Source: CAZRQL01 sp964602415
Lineage (GTDB): Bacteria > Bacteroidota > Bacteroidia > Cytophagales > Flammeovirgaceae
Assembly: GCA_964602415.1 (NCBI GenBank)
Contig: CAZRQL010000037.1
Coordinates: 1 to 27,962, forward strand
Direction of reading: 5' to 3'
DNA length: 27,962 bases
Below the pieces are notes generated by a model that did no database searches, was not told where the DNA came from, and saw only the letters and a program-made list of their open reading frames with translations. Shown piece by piece: positions 24,609 to 27,962 of the stretch. Each line of letters starts with the position of its first letter. The first letter of the stretch is position 1. Made by a program: the position numbers and the translations under genes.

Positions 24609-25952
24609 TTGCAAGACAATATTATAGCTCCTATCACAGCCCCGGGTAAAGGGGCTGTCTCTGTGCTAAGACTCTCAGGGCCAAACGTCATAGAAATCTG
24701 CAACCAATTTTGGGCAGGCAAAAATCTCACAAAGATACCTTCACATACTGCCCATTTGGGCAAGATTTATGACGGCGATAGGCTACTGGATGAAGTACTG
24801 GCTTTGGTGTTCAGGGCACCTCGCTCGTACACAGGTGAAAATGTTGTCGAACTCTCTTGCCATGGCTCGCCGTTTATTGTCAGAGAAATATTGACTCTTT
24901 TCCTAAGAGCAGGTATGCGAATGGCACAAGCCGGGGAGTTTACCCAAAGGGCTTTTCTAAACGGTAAAATGGACTTGGTACAAGCCGAGGCCGTAGCGGA
25001 CATAATAGCCAGTGAGTCGGCTGCTGCACACCAAGCTGCTATCTCCCAAATGAAGGGTGCACTTTCCCAAAAAATCAAAACGCTGCGAGAAGAGCTTATC
25101 AATTTCGCTTCTCTTGTAGAGTTGGAACTTGATTTTGCAGAAGAAGACGTAGAGTTTGCCAACCGCGAAAAACTTATTCAATTCCTTTTAGACCTCAAAA
25201 ACCATATCAAAGAACTGACAAACTCTTTTGCCACCGGAAAAGCCATCAAAAATGGCATCCCAACGGTAATCATCGGCAAACCCAACGCGGGAAAGTCCAC
25301 CCTACTCAACGCACTTTTGGGAGAAGAAAAAGCCATCGTCTCAGAGATTGCAGGTACAACACGCGATTTTATCGAAGACCAAATCGAGATTGGAGGGTTG
25401 ATTTTCAGAATCATAGACACCGCCGGACTGCGAGAGACCAGCGACAAAATCGAAGCCATCGGGGTAGAGCGCACCAAGTCCAAAATCCAATCTGCCTCTT
25501 TGATCATTTACCTTTTCGAGGCACAACAATACGACCAAAACGAAATTCAAAGCCAGACACAAGAGTTTAAGGACAAAAACTACATCTTGGTTGGCAACAA
25601 AGTTGATTTATTGGACAGCAACCGCCAAGAAGCCTTGCGCAAGGAAGGTATTTTGCTCATCTCAGCCGAAAAGCATCTCGGTGTAGAAGAGCTCAAAAAT
25701 GCAATTTTAGCAAAGACCAACCTCAACACAGGAGAGACTACAATCTCAAACTCAAGGCATTATGACGCGCTGGTACAAACTGAGCATGCTCTCAGTGATT
25801 CGTTGGAGGCTTTGCTTAATAAATTGTCCGGTGAGTTGTTGGCTTTTCATCTCAAAGAGGCTTTGCGGGCTTTAGGGCAAATCACAGGGGAGATAGACGT
25901 GGACAAAGACATATTGGGCGCAATCTTCTCAAAGTTTTGTATCGGGAAATAG
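24609..25952 (+). CDS. mnmE: tRNA modification GTPase MnmE, TTG start
   Basis: 447 residues. With MnmG it makes the 5-carboxymethylaminomethyl group on wobble uridine 34. It has the N-terminal folate-binding domain (APGKGAVSVLRLSGP, SYTGENVVELSCHGSP, QAGEFTQRAFLNGKMDL), the G domain with GKPNAGKST (223-231), GTTRD (249-253), DTAGL (270-274) and NKVD (330-333), and the C-terminal catalytic FCIGK with Cys444. The start is TTG at 24609: an in-frame TAA at 24594-24596 leaves no ATG, and the family N-terminus begins right here. The gene follows the HlyD gene by four bases. Confidence 0.97.
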   Translation: MQDNIIAPITAPGKGAVSVLRLSGPNVIEICNQFWAGKNLTKIPSHTAHLGKIYDGDRLLDEVLALVFRAPRSYTGENVVELSCHGSPFIVREILTLFLRAGMRMAQAGEFTQRAFLNGKMDLVQAEAVADIIASESAAAHQAAISQMKGALSQKIKTLREELINFASLVELELDFAEEDVEFANREKLIQFLLDLKNHIKELTNSFATGKAIKNGIPTVIIGKPNAGKSTLLNALLGEEKAIVSEIAGTTRDFIEDQIEIGGLIFRIIDTAGLRETSDKIEAIGVERTKSKIQSASLIIYLFEAQQYDQNEIQSQTQEFKDKNYILVGNKVDLLDSNRQEALRKEGILLISAEKHLGVEELKNAILAKTNLNTGETTISNSRHYDALVQTEHALSDSLEALLNKLSGELLAFHLKEALRALGQITGEIDVDKDILGAIFSKFCIGK

Positions 25953-26176
25953 AAAATATAACTCCGAAGCTACCTTTTAAAGCAACTATACACCCAAATA
26001 CTGAACTCATCCCAATATTTTGATATTTGCTTAACACTCAGACCTCTGTGGTAAGCACCCTGTTAAATACTACCATAAAACCCATGACAAGGAGACCATT
26101 CAGCGAATTTTGTGTCAAACTCCGACTCGTTGGCCGGAAGATTCTAAATGCCCATAAAATAAAATTTAAGTAACAT

Positions 26177-27775
26177 TTATTTAAAATCTTTACGCATGAT
26201 ATCAAGTATCGAATGAGATAAATCCGGGTTTAAAATTACTTTATTGATTACGTTGCCATTGATTATTTTTATATACATTGGATTTACCCATGGTTCTTGA
26301 TAGCGCAAAAGTCCTCCATCTAAATCAGTCTTAATGTAGGAATTTCTCAAATCAATTTGAAAATTTTTGATAAAATCACTTAATTTTTTATTATTCTTAC
26401 CAATCAATAAATAATAAACTTTATTAAAGGGATATTTATTACTATATTCAAATATCTGGGCTATTGATTTAATACACGGAGCACAACTTGACTCTAATGG
26501 TATAATCAGAGCAAATATAGTGTCTTGATTGATCTTATGATAATCACTAAGATATCCAATAATTCCTTCTTTTTTATTTGCATTGTTCAAAGTATCTGAT
26601 AGTATTCTATCGTGATATTGTTTTTGAAGTTCTTCTAAGGTTATTTTTTGAAAATTATAGCTATATATCGAAATACAATTCTCTTTGTCAAGGAAAATAG
26701 CACCTTTAGAAGAAAATGATGCAGGAAAAGAATACTTGAAACTTTTTGGTACAATAAATTCGCCCAAATGATTGAATAAAGTATCATAAATTGCTATACA
26801 TCTAATGCGATTGTTTCGCTGATACATGTTATTAGAATCCAAAGGTGGCAAATAAGCTATCCTCCAATACAGTTTTCTAAACGGGTCAAAAATCATACTA
26901 TTAAATCCACCAACCGCAAGATTCTTATTTGGTATAGATCTACTATCTTCCCTATATGAAAGAGGAGGAAGCGAATCTTTCATTAATAAAAATTTAGTTC
27001 TTGACTCATCTATTTTTCCTGAGTTAATATCATAAGATACGATTCTGTTGGTGTATCTAAACCAGAAAATAACCTTAGTATCCGATAAAATACAGCTAAA
27101 CCTATTATCAAGAACGGGATACATATCTTTTCCTTCGTTTACTAAGGGGTATTGGGCTTTAATATTTACGAACTCTTTGGTATTAATATCCCAGATGCCC
27201 CCCAAAGAACTTGCTTTTGAAAAACCAATATCACCGACTTTGCCAATATATCTTTGATGCGTGAAGAATAATTTGTTTTTTCTAAATACAAAGCCATAAA
27301 AAGGGTGAAGAAACACTTGTTCTTCTTTGCTTAGGCCTTCTTGTTGATCGGGGTGAAATAATGTATTTTCAAAGTTATATTTCTCAATCACATCGCCTTG
27401 ATAATTAAATTTAACCAATGCACCTGATAAATCATATAGTCCATTTTTTTTTGTGATGGGCTTGAAGAATAAATAAAAATATTTATCTAAATTATCAAAG
27501 AAGATAACCTCAGCTTTCAAAATATTTTCATTGGTATCAGTGCTCAATTGAATTTTTATTAAAGTATCAATCTTTGATATAAACAAACAAGATTTGTCTT
27601 CGTCGAATGAAATATATCTCGAAGAGTCAATATAAAATAAATTAGAGTTGGTTTTGGTATCTTCGAAGCAATAGGAATCCACCAATGTAAAATTTATGGT
27701 GTTAATAGACGAATTACGATTGATACAAGAAGATAGCAATACGATAAGAACTGAAATAAGTTTTATAGAATTCAT
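26177..27775 (-). CDS. Lipoprotein with thioredoxin-like C-terminal domain
   Basis: 532 residues from the ATG at 27775; upstream frame up to 27826 begins with TTG and lacks a signal, so the lipoprotein signal MNSIKLISVLIVLLSSC (Cys17 lipidated) sets the start. The N-terminal 370 residues are beta-rich and resemble Bacteroidota DUF4221/6-bladed-propeller lipoproteins, though I cannot prove this. The C-terminal 120 residues have a redox-type CAPC motif (Cys431, Cys434) after a strand (FALIIPLESS), and a later WVNPMYIKI with the conserved cis-Pro499 of thioredoxin folds. It is probably periplasm-facing. The gene is visibly more A+T-rich than its neighbours, hinting at transfer. It converges with mnmE across a 224-base gap. 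Confidence 0.72.
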   Translation of the reverse strand: MNSIKLISVLIVLLSSCINRNSSINTINFTLVDSYCFEDTKTNSNLFYIDSSRYISFDEDKSCLFISKIDTLIKIQLSTDTNENILKAEVIFFDNLDKYFYLFFKPITKKNGLYDLSGALVKFNYQGDVIEKYNFENTLFHPDQQEGLSKEEQVFLHPFYGFVFRKNKLFFTHQRYIGKVGDIGFSKASSLGGIWDINTKEFVNIKAQYPLVNEGKDMYPVLDNRFSCILSDTKVIFWFRYTNRIVSYDINSGKIDESRTKFLLMKDSLPPLSYREDSRSIPNKNLAVGGFNSMIFDPFRKLYWRIAYLPPLDSNNMYQRNNRIRCIAIYDTLFNHLGEFIVPKSFKYSFPASFSSKGAIFLDKENCISIYSYNFQKITLEELQKQYHDRILSDTLNNANKKEGIIGYLSDYHKINQDTIFALIIPLESSCAPCIKSIAQIFEYSNKYPFNKVYYLLIGKNNKKLSDFIKNFQIDLRNSYIKTDLDGGLLRYQEPWVNPMYIKIINGNVINKVILNPDLSHSILDIMRKDFK

Positions 27776-27800
27776 GTTACAATACTTTTTATAGTCAATA

Positions 27801-27832
27801 TTAGGGTTACTAAAAATCTTTAGCAACCCTAA
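27801..27832 (-). promoter_or_regulatory. Hairpin in the leader of the lipoprotein gene
   Basis: TTAGGGTT (27801-27808) pairs with AACCCTAA (27825-27832), then, past one A-C mismatch, CTAAA (27810-27814) pairs with TTTAG (27819-27823) around a 4-base loop. It ends 25 bases before the ATG on the transcript. No T-run follows on the minus strand, so it is more likely a leader structure or operator than a terminator. The flanking 27833-27962 is A+T-rich with no visible gene. Confidence 0.45.
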
Positions 27833-27962
27833 ATAGTTTAAATAATCAAAATGTTATCACCATCTAATATACCAAGATTTAAGTGATTTTTAAGATTTTA
27901 AGGCTTGATTCGTTTGATTTTCAAGGATTTAATTCTACAAAAAATATAAAACCACTTAATTT

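Noticed and set aside
23993..24763. Long open frame on the minus strand opposite hlyD and mnmE
   Set aside because: It lies fully opposite two well-supported genes, and its translation shows no recognisable domain.
26035..26157. Open stretch of 40 codons plus stop, with protein-like composition (HDKETIQRIL, TRWPEDSK), after mnmE
   Set aside because: It has no start codon, and an open frame this short arises by chance fairly often. A remnant of a lost gene is possible, but I cannot name one.
1..27962. CRISPR arrays, rRNA, intact insertion sequences, prophage modules, defence genes
   Set aside because: No regularly spaced direct repeats, transposase or integrase motifs, terminal inverted repeats with duplications, or nuclease/defence domains were seen on reading both strands.

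Overview
The window looks like a piece of a Bacteroidota chromosome, probably from the Cytophagia/Saprospiria side of the phylum. The evidence is two secreted proteins with type IX secretion-type C-terminal domains, a TonB-dependent receptor beginning with a signal peptide, an SSC-type lipoprotein, weak or absent Shine-Dalgarno sequences, and several matches to the Bacteroidota promoter pattern TTG-N17-23-TAnnTTTG. I see no plasmid, phage, CRISPR, rRNA or intact transposon signature. Most of the window reads as ordinary housekeeping and envelope genes in short operons.

Layout. 1-339: no gene; a strong GC-core hairpin and a Bacteroidota-type intergenic repeat. 340-2460 (-): membrane sensor histidine kinase, divergent from 2575-2976 (+), a small RlpA-like secreted protein that lacks the expected catalytic Glu. 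3055-4218 (+): homogentisate 1,2-dioxygenase. 4219-4630: non-coding. 4631-5911 (+): receiver/PP2C-type phosphatase response regulator, whose stop codon abuts the start of an MFS transporter (5912-7147). 7185-10523 (-): TonB-dependent receptor, YfiR/DUF4154 periplasmic protein and a membrane-anchored N-acetylmuramidase-like protein. 10701-13998 (+): DUF445 membrane protein, MscS channel, thiolase, small membrane protein. 14160-17766 (-): TPR protein, dapB, hemE. 17912-19453 (-) and 19611-20717 (+): two divergent T9SS-type secreted proteins. 20728-21423 (-): LolD/MacB-type ATPase. 21567-22733 (+): GNAT-like protein. 22730-22996 (-): small tail-anchored protein. 23165-25952 (+): HlyD-like membrane fusion protein coupled to mnmE. 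26177-27775 (-): an A+T-rich lipoprotein gene with a thioredoxin-like C-terminus.

How parts may fit together. The kinase and the receiver-phosphatase have the architecture of a two-component partner-switch pathway, and the MFS transporter looks co-translated with the phosphatase. The YfiR-receptor pair recalls gene pairs that elsewhere feed a signalling protein across the envelope, but no diguanylate cyclase is present here, so its output is open. hemE and dapB overlap by 4 bases and share a plausible promoter.

The most interesting leads are the YfiR/receptor pair without a cyclase, the RlpA-like protein with Glu replaced by Gly, the tandem four-cysteine domain in the T9SS protein, and the lipoprotein-thioredoxin fusion in A+T-rich DNA. 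I did not find a clear-cut new defence or mobile system.
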